From Microthrixaceae bacterium (lineage in GTDB: Bacteria; Actinomycetota; Acidimicrobiia; Acidimicrobiales; Poriferisodalaceae): DNA of 64,000 nt. Both the position numbers and the translations under genes were made by a program. Shown piece after piece: positions 37,857 to 46,793 of the stretch. Positions within the stretch are counted from its first letter, which is position 1, and the number at the start of each line of letters is the position of its first letter. Location: NCBI GenBank assembly GCA_011523825.1, contig WTFX01000027.1:202674-266673 (forward strand), in the 5' to 3' direction. The notes under the pieces are model-generated. The model worked only from the letters and a program-made list of their open reading frames with translations, was not told the origin of the DNA and did not search any database.

Positions 37857-38081
37857 CTACTTGTAGCGGTAGGTGATGCGCCCGCGGCTGAGGTCGTATG
37901 CCGAGACTTCCACCTGCACCCGGTCACCGGGAAGGATCCGGATGTGGTGCTTACGCATCTTGCCGCTCAGGTGCCCGAGCACTTCGTGACCGTTGTCGAG
38001 CTCGATGCGGAAGTGTCCGCCCTTGAGCGCTTCGACGGTCTTTCCTTCGAGCAAGATGGCGTCGTCTTTGACTTTCGGCAC
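37857..38081 (-). CDS. infA: Translation initiation factor IF-1
   Basis: 74-residue OB-fold protein; GTG at 38081 with AGGGA six bases upstream. [41 protein letters not shown] and [13 protein letters not shown] are nearly consensus. It binds the ribosomal A site during initiation. Here it is not in its usual place with rpmJ-rpsM-rpsK but is upstream of a crotonase gene, so it may be a second, dispersed infA or a relocated sole copy. The N-terminus [10 protein letters not shown] replaces the usual MAKKDDVIE. Confidence 0.92.
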   Translation of the reverse strand: MPKVKDDAILLEGKTVEALKGGHFRIELDNGHEVLGHLSGKMRKHHIRILPGDRVQVEVSAYDLSRGRITYRYK

Positions 38082-38217
38082 GTGGTATCCCTGATCGGCG
38101 GGCAGGAGTGGGACCCCACCCCGGTGGAATCCGCAAGGCATTCCATGGTAGCCGAGCGACATTCGAACCGTCAGCGAGACATCCGTTTGTACCCGTCGGA
38201 AGTCGGTTCAAGCGGAT

Positions 38218-38745
38218 TCAGTGGCGTTTGACACCGCCGTACTTCATGCGGGTGTCCGACATGGAGGCGAGCCGAACGTCGTCGTTGTTGATGCCCGCCG
38301 CCACGAGTTCGCCCATGAACAGCGTGTGGGTGCCCAGGTTCACGCTGTGGCGCACCTCGCAGTCCATCCATGCAGCCGAATCGACGAACACGGGCGCGCC
38401 GGTCGCTGCTTCATATACCGACCAGCCGTTGAGGGCGCCGGTGCCGGTGCCATCGGCGACGGCTTCGTAGGCCGCTGGCTTGGAGAACTTGACGAACGGA
38501 CGGGTGTTCTCGGCGTCCCACAGGTTCACGGTGAACGAGCCCCCGTCAGTGATCAGCCGGTGGGTGACGGCGGTATTCTCGACGCCGATGCCGATGATCA
38601 CCGGCTCCATCGAGAGCTGCGTGATCCAGCTGGTCGTCATGGCATTGCGCTCGTCGCCGGCTCTCGACCCCACCAGCGCAAGCGCATTGGGGATCTTCCA
38701 CGTCACCCGGTTCACCAACTCGTCGGGCAGACTCGTGTCGCTCAT
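38218..38745 (-). CDS. Flavin reductase-like FMN-binding protein
   Basis: 175 residues from ATG at 38745. The family order is seen: VGSRAGDERNAMTTSW, MEPVIIGIGVENTAVTHRLI, FTVNLW and the C-terminal GELVAAGINNDD. It is a homodimeric split-barrel NAD(P)H:FMN oxidoreductase that may supply reduced flavin to a two-component monooxygenase. The lone IF-1 gene lies 136 bp downstream. The 248-bp divergent gap to the amidohydrolase contains a 19-bp dispersed repeat but no recognisable gene. Confidence 0.85.
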   Translation of the reverse strand: MSDTSLPDELVNRVTWKIPNALALVGSRAGDERNAMTTSWITQLSMEPVIIGIGVENTAVTHRLITDGGSFTVNLWDAENTRPFVKFSKPAAYEAVADGTGTGALNGWSVYEAATGAPVFVDSAAWMDCEVRHSVNLGTHTLFMGELVAAGINNDDVRLASMSDTRMKYGGVKRH

Positions 38746-38763
38746 GGCTGCACCCTAGAGGCG

Positions 38764-38782
38764 AAGCCGTGGCCCGAGCGGC
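38764..38782. repeat. 19-bp dispersed intergenic repeat, copy 2
   Basis: Identical to 26534-26552. It sits 18 bp upstream of the flavin reductase start in the 248-bp divergent intergenic region. Confidence 0.45.
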
Positions 38783-38993
38783 CCGTGAGCGCAGCGAACA
38801 AGAGCGGGAAACAACTGGTGCGACAGCGAGAAGATCGCCTGCCCGCGCTGCCTGCTAGGCAGACGGGAATCCCTGCCGGCACCAGTGCGCTCAGGGACCG
38901 ACGCAGGGGGCGCGGCTAGCGTGTTCTTCGCAGCCTCGGGCAGACCAGCCCGAGAGCGCGCAGCGCGTACGCAGCAGGCATGGGGTGAGCGGC

Positions 38994-40667
38994 ATGGCAT
39001 ATGACCTGAAGATCACGGGCGGGACGATCATCGACGGGACGGGTTCGCCCCGCTACGTCGGCGATGTGGGCATCTCCGACGGCAAAGTGGTGGCGCTCGG
39101 CGCTGCGCCGGCCGATGCCGCCCAGACCATCGACGCCACGGGCCGCATCGTGTGCCCCGGCTTCGTGGATATCCACACCCACTACGACGCCCAGATCATG
39201 TGGGACCGGCTGGTGAGCTGCTCGCCATGGCACGGTGTGACCACCATCGTGATGGGCAACTGCGGCTTCTCGGTGGCGCCCACCCGGCCCGAGCACCGTG
39301 ACCTCATCATGCGCACGCTGGAGAACGTCGAGGGCATGAGCGTCGATGCGCTGCGGGCCGGCCTCGGGGACTGGGGATTCGAGACCTTCCCCGAGTATCT
39401 CGATGCGCTCGAGTCGAACGGTTCTGCGGTCAACATGGCAGCGCTCATCGGCCACACCGCCGCACGCATGTACGTCATGGGCGAAGAGGCCACCGAACGC
39501 GAGGGCACTCCCGAAGAGATCGCCGCCCAGCGAGACCTGGTGGCAGAGGCACTGCGGGCCGGCGCGCTCGGATTCGCCACCTCCAAGGCGGCCACCCATG
39601 TCGGCTACGAAGGGCGTCCGGTCCCCAGCCGTGCTGCCACCACCGACGAGATCGTCGAGATCGCCCAGGCGCTGGGCGACGCGGGCGGCGTGATGCAGGC
39701 CACTGTCGGACGGGGCCTCAGCCACGACGAGTTCGCTCGCATCGCCGAGACCACGGGAGCCCACGTGAGCTGGACCGCGCTGCTGGGCTCGGCCCGCGGC
39801 CCGGGCAGTCACCGTGCCGAGCTGGAGCGGGCCCGCGAGATCGCCGACCGGGGCCTGCCGGTGTTCCCCCAGGTGGCCGTGCAGCCGATCCAGTTCGAGA
39901 TGAGCTGGAAGGCGCCGTTCATCTACGAGGCGCTGCGCTGCTTCACCCCGGTGTCCCAGAGCGATCTCGAAGGCCGCAAGCAGTACTACGCCGACCCGGA
40001 CTGGCGTGCTGAGTTCAAGGAGAAGGCCGGCACCGGCGGCAAGATCGGCGATCGCTGGGCACGCACCGAAGTCAGCTGGCTGCCCATCCGCCCCGAGCTC
40101 GAAGGCCGCAACGTCCAGGAGCTGGCCGACGAGGTCGGCCAGGACCCGGTGGACTGGGTGCTCGACGTGGCGCTCGAAGCCGACTTGGACATGCGCATCG
40201 TCCAGGACGTGATCAACCACGATCCCGACGACATCGACGAGCTGCTGCACGACCCGACGACAGTGATCGGGCTGTCCGATGCCGGGGCACACGCCAGCCA
40301 GCTCTGCGACGCCAAGTACTCCACGGAGTTCCTGCAGACATTCGTGCGCGGTCGGCAGAGCTTCGACCTCGAGACCGCCATTCACATGCTGACCCAGCGG
40401 CCGGCCGAGGTGTTCGGCATCGCCGACCGGGGAACGCTGGCCGACGGCAAGCCTGCCGACGTGGTGGTGTTCGACGCCGACGAGATCGGCCACCTGGGCA
40501 AGCGCCGGGTGTACGACCTGCCCGCCGGGGCCGACCGGCTCATCTCCGATGCGAAGGGCATCGACGCGGTGGTCGTGAACGGCACCGTGATCCGCCGGGA
40601 CGGCGCCGATGCAGTCGATCCGCACGGCCCGCTCCCCGGCAAGCTGCTGCGCAACGGCAAGGGCTGA
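38994..40667 (+). CDS. D-aminoacylase/N-acyl-D-amino-acid deacylase-like amidohydrolase
   Basis: 557 residues from ATG at 38994; an in-frame GTG at 38985 is also possible. The metal site begins with [22 protein letters not shown], the metal His region [11 protein letters not shown] and the late Asp in [12 protein letters not shown] follow, and the composite beta-barrel is closed by [10 protein letters not shown]. The HTHYDAQ form is characteristic of the D-aminoacylase group of amidohydrolases. It may hydrolyse N-acyl-D-amino acids or another amide; substrate not certain. Confidence 0.87.
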   Translation: MAYDLKITGGTIIDGTGSPRYVGDVGISDGKVVALGAAPADAAQTIDATGRIVCPGFVDIHTHYDAQIMWDRLVSCSPWHGVTTIVMGNCGFSVAPTRPEHRDLIMRTLENVEGMSVDALRAGLGDWGFETFPEYLDALESNGSAVNMAALIGHTAARMYVMGEEATEREGTPEEIAAQRDLVAEALRAGALGFATSKAATHVGYEGRPVPSRAATTDEIVEIAQALGDAGGVMQATVGRGLSHDEFARIAETTGAHVSWTALLGSARGPGSHRAELERAREIADRGLPVFPQVAVQPIQFEMSWKAPFIYEALRCFTPVSQSDLEGRKQYYADPDWRAEFKEKAGTGGKIGDRWARTEVSWLPIRPELEGRNVQELADEVGQDPVDWVLDVALEADLDMRIVQDVINHDPDDIDELLHDPTTVIGLSDAGAHASQLCDAKYSTEFLQTFVRGRQSFDLETAIHMLTQRPAEVFGIADRGTLADGKPADVVVFDADEIGHLGKRRVYDLPAGADRLISDAKGIDAVVVNGTVIRRDGADAVDPHGPLPGKLLRNGKG

Positions 40668-40748
40668 TCGCCGACTGCTGCTGCCGGCACACGCGCGGGA
40701 CTCGTCGCCGGTGTGGTGACGGGCAGAACGCGTGGCAGGCTTGCTCCC

Positions 40749-41753
40749 GTGATCGACCTGCGCTCCGACACTGTTTCCCGCCCGACGCCCGGCATGCGAG
40801 CGGCAATGGCCGCTGCCGAGGTGGGCGACGACGTGTGGGGTGACGACCCCACCGTCAACGAGTTGGAGCGCTACACCGCGGAGCTGCTGGGCAAGTCAGC
40901 AGCGCTGTACGTGCCCAGCGGCACCCAGTCCAACCTGTGCGGTCTGCTGGCGCACTGCGAGCGGGGCGACGAGTACATCGTCGGCCATCACGCCCACACC
41001 TATATGTACGAAGGCGGCGGTGCGGCGGTGCTGGGCAGCATCCAGCCCCAGCCGGTGCCCACCGACGAGACGGGAATGCTGGACCTCGATGCCGCTGAAG
41101 CGGCGGTGAAGCCCGATAACAGCCACTTTGCCCGCACGAAGCTGCTGTGCCTCGAGAACACGATTGACGGCAAGGTGCTGACGACCGAGCAACATCAGGC
41201 GGCGCGTGACTTTGCAGACCACCACGGCCTCGGACTGCATCTCGACGGCGCCCGGCTGTGGAATGCGGCGGTGGCGCTGGGCCTGTCCCCCGCCGAGGTC
41301 GCCGCGCCGTTCGACACTGTTTCGGTGTGCCTGTCCAAGGGCCTCGGCGCCCCGGTGGGTTCAGTGCTGTGCGGCACTGAGGAACTGGTAGCTGCGGCCC
41401 GGCGCTGGCGCAAGGTGCTCGGCGGCGGGATGCGTCAGGCCGGCATCATCGCCGCGGGCGGGCTGTATGCCCTGCAGCACCACCTCGACCGGCTGGCCGA
41501 CGACCATGCCAACGCCGCCCGACTGGCAGCCGGTCTCGATGCCGTCGAGGGCATCACGGTCACCGGATGCGACACCAACATGGTGTTCTCACAGCTCGAC
41601 CAGAATGACCCGACGCTCGGCAAGCGCGTGGAGGGCCGCGGCGTGCTGGCCGACTGGCGTTTCGGCCGCTCGCGCATGGTGCTGCATCTCGACGTCTCCG
41701 AAGCCGATGTCGACAAGGCGATCGAGGCGATTGCCGCCGAACTCGCGGTATAG
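40749..41753 (+). CDS. ltaE: Low-specificity L-threonine aldolase
   Basis: 334 residues from GTG at 40749. PLP fold type I enzyme cleaving threonine or allo-threonine to glycine and acetaldehyde. The N-terminus [16 protein letters not shown] and [16 protein letters not shown] are family signatures; [14 protein letters not shown] and [10 protein letters not shown] contact PLP; the Schiff-base Lys197 is in [12 protein letters not shown]. It follows the D-aminoacylase-like gene by 81 bp on the same strand, which may indicate amino-acid scavenging. Confidence 0.93.
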   Translation: MIDLRSDTVSRPTPGMRAAMAAAEVGDDVWGDDPTVNELERYTAELLGKSAALYVPSGTQSNLCGLLAHCERGDEYIVGHHAHTYMYEGGGAAVLGSIQPQPVPTDETGMLDLDAAEAAVKPDNSHFARTKLLCLENTIDGKVLTTEQHQAARDFADHHGLGLHLDGARLWNAAVALGLSPAEVAAPFDTVSVCLSKGLGAPVGSVLCGTEELVAAARRWRKVLGGGMRQAGIIAAGGLYALQHHLDRLADDHANAARLAAGLDAVEGITVTGCDTNMVFSQLDQNDPTLGKRVEGRGVLADWRFGRSRMVLHLDVSEADVDKAIEAIAAELAV

Positions 41754-41767
41754 GCCTCTGCGAGGTC

Positions 41768-43915
41768 TCAGTCGGCGACGAGTTCGCGGTCGGTAGCTCG
41801 GGGCTCGCAGACGTAGTCGTCGAGATCGGCTTCGGAGGTCATGTCGAAGTAGTCGACGTTGCGCCACGGCGAGTTGACGACGATCCGGCCCGCTTCATTG
41901 CGGTAGTAGCTGGTCATGCCGGGGTGGGTCCACACCATGTGCTCGTGCGCCTCGTCCACCCGGCCCCGGTACGCGTCGTGCACCTCCCGGCGCACCTCGA
42001 CCGAGCCGAGGCCTTCGGCGCACATCTTGGCGATCATGTCCATCACGTAGCGCACCTGCATCTCCACCACGAAGATCAGGCTGCCGCCGTGTCCGGGCTG
42101 CAGGTTGGGTCCGTACAGCGTGAAGAAGTTGGGAAAGTCCGGGGTGACCGTGCCCAAGTAGGCGCTGGCGTCGTCATCGCCCCACGACTCGCGCAGGCTG
42201 CGGCCCGAGCGGCCAGTTGCCTCGTAGGTGGTGATAAAACGCAGCACGTCGAAGCCGGTGGCCAGCACCAGCACGTCGGCTTCCCGTTCGGTGCCGTCCG
42301 CAGTGCGGATCGTCTGGCCGGAGATCTCGGCGATCGGCTTGTCGACCAGCTCCACGCTGGGGTTGCGCAGCATCCGGTACCAGCCGTTGTCCATCAGCAT
42401 GCGCTTGCCGAATGGCGGGTAGGTGGGCAGCACCCGGTCCAGCAGCTCGTCAGCCCGGTCGCCCAGTTCGTCGATCACGTACCGGGTGAAGTACGCACGG
42501 TGGGCATCGTTCTGCGCGTTGAGGGAACGCTCAGGGTGCTCCCAGCCGGGGTCCTTCTGCAGGGCCGTGTGGATGCGGTCGTTGAACGTCCAGCCCAAGC
42601 GCACCCGGTACCAGGCCCGGTACAGCGGCACCGCCTCGAACAGGGTTCGCATGGCGTCGGGCACCGGCTTGCGGAACTGCTCGAACGGCGCTGCCCAATG
42701 GTTGGAGCGCTGGTAGATCGTGAGCGACTCCACATCGTTCTGGATCTCGGGGGCTGTCTGCATGCAGCTTGCCCCGTTTCCCACGATCGCCACCCGCTTG
42801 CCACTGACATCGGCATCGGCGGGCCAGCGCGACGTGTGCCAGGTCTCGCCGCTCCAGGTCTCAAGACCGTCGATGTTGGGGCGGATCGGCGGGTTGAAGA
42901 TGCCCGCAGCGCTGATGACGACGTTGGCCTCGATGATCTCGGCGGGCCCGTCTGCACCCTTCCCATGACCGTTCGCGCCGGGAGCGGTCGCCGCTCCGTC
43001 GTCCCGCCGCCGCAGTCCGGTCTCGTCGGGCGTGGCGCTCAGCCCCAGCCGTCCGGTCTCCCAGCGACCTTCATTGTCAGCCACATGGCGTACCTCGGCC
43101 TGCCACACCTGACGCTCGGCGTCGTAGCTGATGCGCTCCACCGACGTGTTGAAGCGGATGCCGTCGCGCACATCGAAATCGTCCGCCACCTTCTCGAGGT
43201 AGCCGTGCAGCTCGTCGCGCAGGCAGAAGTACATCTTCCAGTCGTGCGGCGCGAACGAGTACGAGTAGAGGTGGTTCGGCGTGTCGACGCCGGCACCCGG
43301 GTAGCGGTTCTCCCACCACACGCCGCCCACCGTGCCGTTGCGCTCGACCATCTCGAAGGGCACGCCGGCCTGCTTCAGGTTGATGGCGGCGCACAGCCCC
43401 GAAGCGCCGGCGCCGATCACCAGCACCTTGAAGCCGGCGGGGACATCGATGGGGTCGTGATCCAGGAACTTGGCAAGGCCGAGCTGGGCGGCGGTGAAGG
43501 CGCCGTACTCGTCGGGCACATGCTCGCCCATCGCGGTGCTGAGCATGCGCACGATCAGTGCGTCATCGGGCTCGGGAATCGCCATCGGGCGTCCGTCGCG
43601 CCATGCCGCAATGGCTTCGAGGGCTGCGTCGCGCACCTCCTGCTGATGGGAGCTTGCGAGACCGCCGGTGTCGTTGTCGCCCAAACCAGGCTGGCGCTGG
43701 GGGCGGTACGGCTCGTCCAGCCAGTGCAGCTCGCCGGTCATCTGGACGAGCACCATCAGCAGCGTCGGGATGTTGGCGACGGCAACTGCGGCAGCGAGCG
43801 TCTCATCGTCCACGTCGGGCCGGCCGGCGGCCGTCGGCGCACCGTGGGAAGACGCACCTGCGCCGTTCGATGCGCTTGCCCCGTTGGATCCACTCGTCTG
43901 CGACAGCTGCGACAT
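41768..43915 (-). CDS. Baeyer-Villiger monooxygenase with HAPMO-like N-terminal extension
   Basis: 715 residues from ATG at 43915. FAD motif VIGAGASGL (about 166-174), NADPH motif VGNGASCMQ and the BVMO fingerprint WSGETWHTSRWP are present, with a late ATGFD motif. It inserts oxygen beside a ketone carbonyl using NADPH and O2. About 155 residues precede the FAD motif; the part after the Ser/Gly/Ala-rich first 30 looks helical (ETLAAAVAVANIPTLLMVLVQM). This resembles the N-terminal domain of 4-hydroxyacetophenone monooxygenase rather than the short phenylacetone type. A second low-complexity insert lies near residues 300-325. Confidence 0.9.
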   Translation of the reverse strand: MSQLSQTSGSNGASASNGAGASSHGAPTAAGRPDVDDETLAAAVAVANIPTLLMVLVQMTGELHWLDEPYRPQRQPGLGDNDTGGLASSHQQEVRDAALEAIAAWRDGRPMAIPEPDDALIVRMLSTAMGEHVPDEYGAFTAAQLGLAKFLDHDPIDVPAGFKVLVIGAGASGLCAAINLKQAGVPFEMVERNGTVGGVWWENRYPGAGVDTPNHLYSYSFAPHDWKMYFCLRDELHGYLEKVADDFDVRDGIRFNTSVERISYDAERQVWQAEVRHVADNEGRWETGRLGLSATPDETGLRRRDDGAATAPGANGHGKGADGPAEIIEANVVISAAGIFNPPIRPNIDGLETWSGETWHTSRWPADADVSGKRVAIVGNGASCMQTAPEIQNDVESLTIYQRSNHWAAPFEQFRKPVPDAMRTLFEAVPLYRAWYRVRLGWTFNDRIHTALQKDPGWEHPERSLNAQNDAHRAYFTRYVIDELGDRADELLDRVLPTYPPFGKRMLMDNGWYRMLRNPSVELVDKPIAEISGQTIRTADGTEREADVLVLATGFDVLRFITTYEATGRSGRSLRESWGDDDASAYLGTVTPDFPNFFTLYGPNLQPGHGGSLIFVVEMQVRYVMDMIAKMCAEGLGSVEVRREVHDAYRGRVDEAHEHMVWTHPGMTSYYRNEAGRIVVNSPWRNVDYFDMTSEADLDDYVCEPRATDRELVAD

Positions 43916-44013
43916 CGCTCCCCCTCTGCCAAACGGCCAGCGTAGGGCGTTGCGGCCGGTCGGACCCGGTGTGAGGCGGCGGACGATGCGCGCTGTGCGC
44001 CGAGCTGGCGACG

Positions 44014-44517
44014 TCAGGCCTGCGGCGTCAGTTCGCCGCGCAGATGATGCAGCAGCTCGCCGTGCCCCACGGCGGCCATCCAGAGCTCGGAGACCAGCGT
44101 GGGACCCTCGCCGGAACCCAGCCCAACGATGCTCAGCTCCCGTCGCACCGAGGTGACCTCCTTGGCGGTGGGGCTCAACGCCACGTGCTCGCTTTTCAGC
44201 TCGATCGCCAGGCCGTCGGCGGTGGTGCGCACCGTCCCGAGGCAGATCTCGGTGACGCCCGACGGCTGTGCCAGCGAGAGCTCGATCTGGTCGTCACCCA
44301 CCGCCCGCAGGTAGCCCGCCTCCGAGTGCAGCGGCTCGCCGGTGACGGCGTTGCGAGTGCGCTGGATCATCGACACGAACGGCTTGCCCACGTGGCCGAA
44401 CGTCAGCTCCTCGGTATAGGAGAAGTCGTCGATGGTCGGGTACTGGCCCGTGCCACCGCCCTGCCAGGTTCCCAGCAGCGGGGCGAGGGGCACACAGTGA
44501 GGGTGCAGCTCAGCCAT
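44014..44517 (-). CDS. Nitrobindin-family heme-binding beta-barrel
   Basis: 167 residues from ATG at 44517. The N-terminal signature LLGTWQGGGTGQYPTIDDF is the nitrobindin motif GxWxGxGxGxYP; GKPFVSMIQRT and the C-terminal LLHHLRGEL, with the likely axial heme His, complete the ten-stranded barrel. Family members bind ferric heme and NO and can isomerise peroxynitrite. It is divergent from the FlK-like thioesterase with a 64-bp gap. Confidence 0.87.
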   Translation of the reverse strand: MAELHPHCVPLAPLLGTWQGGGTGQYPTIDDFSYTEELTFGHVGKPFVSMIQRTRNAVTGEPLHSEAGYLRAVGDDQIELSLAQPSGVTEICLGTVRTTADGLAIELKSEHVALSPTAKEVTSVRRELSIVGLGSGEGPTLVSELWMAAVGHGELLHHLRGELTPQA

Positions 44518-44581
44518 TGCCGCAACCTAGCGGGAGGTGCTTGGCGGCCGAGCCGGGACGCAGCCTCTAGGGTCTGCCGCC

Positions 44582-44932
44582 ATGAGCGCAGCCTTAGAGG
44601 TCGGATTCGGTGTCAGCGAGACGCACCGGGTCACCGACGAGATGTCACCTCCGCACCTGCCCAACAAGGTGCTGTCGACCCCCGACATGGTCCGACTCAT
44701 CGAGGGCACGTGCCTGTTCGGCGTCCAGCCGCACCTCGAGGAGGGCCAGACGACCGTGGGCATCCACATCTGCGTGAGTCACCAGGCCGCAGTGTCCTCG
44801 GGCGAGGATGTCGTAGTGGCGGGCGAGATCAGCGAGATCGACCGCCGCCGCCTGGTGTTCGACATCAAGGTCACCCACGGCGACACGCTGATCTCCGAAG
44901 GCACCCACCAGCGATTCATCGTCGGCGCGTAA
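44582..44932 (+). CDS. Hotdog-fold acyl-CoA thioesterase of the FlK type
   Basis: 116 residues from ATG at 44582; an in-frame start at 44537 is less likely. The catalytic residues of fluoroacetyl-CoA thioesterase FlK, Thr42-Glu50-His76, have exact counterparts in spacing: Thr33, Glu41 and His67 in LSTPDMVRLIEGTC and ICVSHQAA. The fold's SEGTHQRFIV end motif is present. Genomic context gives no hint of fluoroacetate; most FlK-family proteins act on unknown short acyl-CoAs. Confidence 0.85.
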   Translation: MSAALEVGFGVSETHRVTDEMSPPHLPNKVLSTPDMVRLIEGTCLFGVQPHLEEGQTTVGIHICVSHQAAVSSGEDVVVAGEISEIDRRRLVFDIKVTHGDTLISEGTHQRFIVGA

Positions 44933-45002
44933 GCGCCGAGCAATGGACACGTGGCGGTTAGCCGCCCAGCACGAGGCGCGGGACGGCTGGAAGCTGGGGT
45001 GA

Positions 45003-45491
45003 TCAGCCTTGGCGCGCCCGCATTTGCTGCACGAATCGGATGATCCGCATCGTGTCGAGCGCGGTGAACCGACCGATGGGCCCAGTCGAGTAGCACGCTT
45101 GGGCGACCTTGCCGCCCGGGGACAGGATGAAGCCGGTGGCGTGCAGGATGCCCCGCGCCTCTTCGGTGTAGGCGCCCGTGAGCGACGACACCTCGGCCAT
45201 GTCGGCGCTGTGCAGCATCTTCACCGTGCGCAGCTGCAAGCCGTCTGACAGCCGCTGCGTGGTGTCCTTGTCGTCCACTGAGAGCGCCACGACGCTGGCG
45301 CCGAGCGTCTTGAGCAGCGAGCCGGCGCCGTCGAAGTCAACCAACTGTTGACGGCAGTACGGTCACCAGTGGCCCCGGTACACCAGCACCACGCCCCAGC
45401 CGTCACCGAAGACGTCGGGGATCGTGACCTGCTCATCTTCCAGGTCGCTCAGGCTGAGCTCGGGGAACATGTCTCCGCTGTCGAGCTTCAT
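45003..45491 (-). CDS. Probable selenocysteine-containing peroxiredoxin-like protein (TGA at codon 43)
   Basis: 162 residues if the in-frame TGA at 45363-45365 is read as selenocysteine. ATG at 45491 has AGGTGAGG six bases upstream. The N-terminal part runs MKLDSGDMFPELSLSDL to VVLVYRGHW; the next codon is TGA, then PYCRQQLVDFDGAG. In AhpC/TSA-type redoxins this position is the peroxidatic Cys (RGxWCPYC), so the motif becomes W-U43-P-Y-C46, a UxxC redox pair. The frame continues without other stops for 119 codons with normal thioredoxin-fold sequence (SVDDKDTTQRLSDG, GFILSPGGKV). A hairpin starts 10 nt after the TGA. Standard gene callers would report a truncated 3' fragment. Nonsense mutation or sequencing error is the alternative. 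Confidence 0.85.
45336..45352 (-). promoter_or_regulatory. SECIS-like hairpin downstream of the TGA codon
   Basis: On the minus strand GTCAAC and GTTGAC form a perfect 6-bp stem closing the 5-nt loop AGTTG. The apical loop begins 17 nt after the TGA and has G at its second position; bacterial SECIS elements usually place the loop 16-37 nt after UGA with a G in the first two loop bases. An outer GCCGTC/GACGGC pairing can extend or replace the base of the stem. Confidence 0.65.
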
Positions 45492-45620
45492 CGGTTGCCT
45501 CACCTTTCTGCCGGTGCCGCCGGACACTACCGCCGGATACCCCGTCGAGTCCCTCAGCTGCCCGCCGCTGAAGGCAATACTGGCGGTCGGCGCATGCATA
45601 CGTGAGAAGGGGTGCACCTC

Positions 45621-46754
45621 ATGATCGACTGGCTGGGCATCGACCATCTGTTCAAGCTGACTGCCGGCGAGGCGGTGCTGGGATTCCTCACGCCGCTGTT
45701 CGTCTGCGCTTTCGTCTTCGTGGCACACATGATCCTGCCCGCCCGGCGCGTGACCGGCTACGCCGTCAGCCGCGAGACCGGCGAGCCCCGCAGCTACCGG
45801 CTCAACGGCATCTTGGTGTTCGTGCTCGCGCACATCATCTGGGCGTTCGAACTCTTCGGGCTGCCGCGGGAGTGGTTCTACGAATCGACCATGTACGCGA
45901 TAGCCGGCGGCGTGATCATTGCCGCCATTGCGACCGTCTTCGTGGTGTTCACCCAGCCCCCCGGCGAGCACAAGAACCCGCTCAAGGCGTTCTATCTCGG
46001 CCGCGCGCAAGAGCTGCAGTTCTTCAACAACCGCTTCGACCTCAAGATGTACTTCTACATCGTCGGCGGCACGATGCTGTCGCTCAACGCATGGTCCGGG
46101 TTGGCGTGGCATGTCGACTTCGTCGACGATGTCAACCCCGGCCTGGTCCTCTACGTCGCCATCAACTCCTTCTACGTCTTCGACTACTTCGTGTGGGAGC
46201 GAGTCCAGCTCTACACCTACGACCTCATCCACGAGAACGTCGGATTCAAGCTCGTGTGGGGCGGGCCGTTCGTGTGGGGGTGGATGTTCGTGCTGCCGCT
46301 GTGGGGCTTGGCGAAACATCCCGATCCGGGCTGGGCCGGCGGTTGGATGTACTTCTGGCTGATCGGCAGCGCAGTGCTGTTCGTGGCGGGCTGGGTGATC
46401 TCACGTGGCTCCAACATGCAGAAGTACACATTCAAGCGCTGGCCCGATCGCCCCTTCCTCGGCATCAAGCCGGAGGTCATCGTGGCCGGCGACCGCAAGA
46501 TCCTGTGCAGCGGCTTCTGGGGGAAGGCCAGGCACTTCGGCTACTCCGGCGAAGCCCTGTACGGGCTGTCCAACGCGCTGGTGTTCGGGCACTTCACCAA
46601 CCTGTGGGCCTGGAGCTACCTGATCCTCATCGTGACCTTTTTCGTGCCCCGTCAGTTCGAGGACGACAGAGCCTGCGCCGAGAAATACGGCGAAGAGAAG
46701 TGGGCCGAGTACCAGGCCCGGGTGCCGTACCGGATCATCCCCGGCGTCTTCTAG
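45621..46754 (+). CDS. ERG4/ERG24-type sterol-reductase-like membrane protein, copy 1
   Basis: 377 residues from ATG at 45621, with AAGGGG upstream (GTG at 45612 lacks one). Eight to ten hydrophobic segments. The family features ERVQLYTYDLIHENVGFKLVWGG, LCSGFWG and the C-terminal CAEKYGEEKWAEYQARVPYRIIPGVF resemble delta-14/delta-24 sterol reductases of fungi and plants and the lamin-B-receptor domain, whose C-terminus binds NADPH. In this copy the conserved RHxNYLGE segment reads RHFGYSGE. Expected reaction: NADPH-dependent reduction of a C=C bond in a sterol or other polyprenoid; the real substrate is unknown. Confidence 0.82.
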   Translation: MIDWLGIDHLFKLTAGEAVLGFLTPLFVCAFVFVAHMILPARRVTGYAVSRETGEPRSYRLNGILVFVLAHIIWAFELFGLPREWFYESTMYAIAGGVIIAAIATVFVVFTQPPGEHKNPLKAFYLGRAQELQFFNNRFDLKMYFYIVGGTMLSLNAWSGLAWHVDFVDDVNPGLVLYVAINSFYVFDYFVWERVQLYTYDLIHENVGFKLVWGGPFVWGWMFVLPLWGLAKHPDPGWAGGWMYFWLIGSAVLFVAGWVISRGSNMQKYTFKRWPDRPFLGIKPEVIVAGDRKILCSGFWGKARHFGYSGEALYGLSNALVFGHFTNLWAWSYLILIVTFFVPRQFEDDRACAEKYGEEKWAEYQARVPYRIIPGVF

Positions 46755-46793
46755 CGGCAGCCGGCTGCAGGGGTATCAGGAGGGAGGCCGCTG

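Noticed and set aside
41924..43945. 673-codon open frame opposite the Baeyer-Villiger monooxygenase
   Set aside because: Mirror frame of the real gene; no recognised motif, and the minus-strand protein has all BVMO fingerprints.
45363..45365. TGA read as an ordinary stop, giving a 3' fragment from TTG 45344
   Set aside because: The upstream and downstream halves form one redoxin domain in a single frame and the TGA is precisely at the catalytic Cys, so a plain gene end is the poorer explanation.
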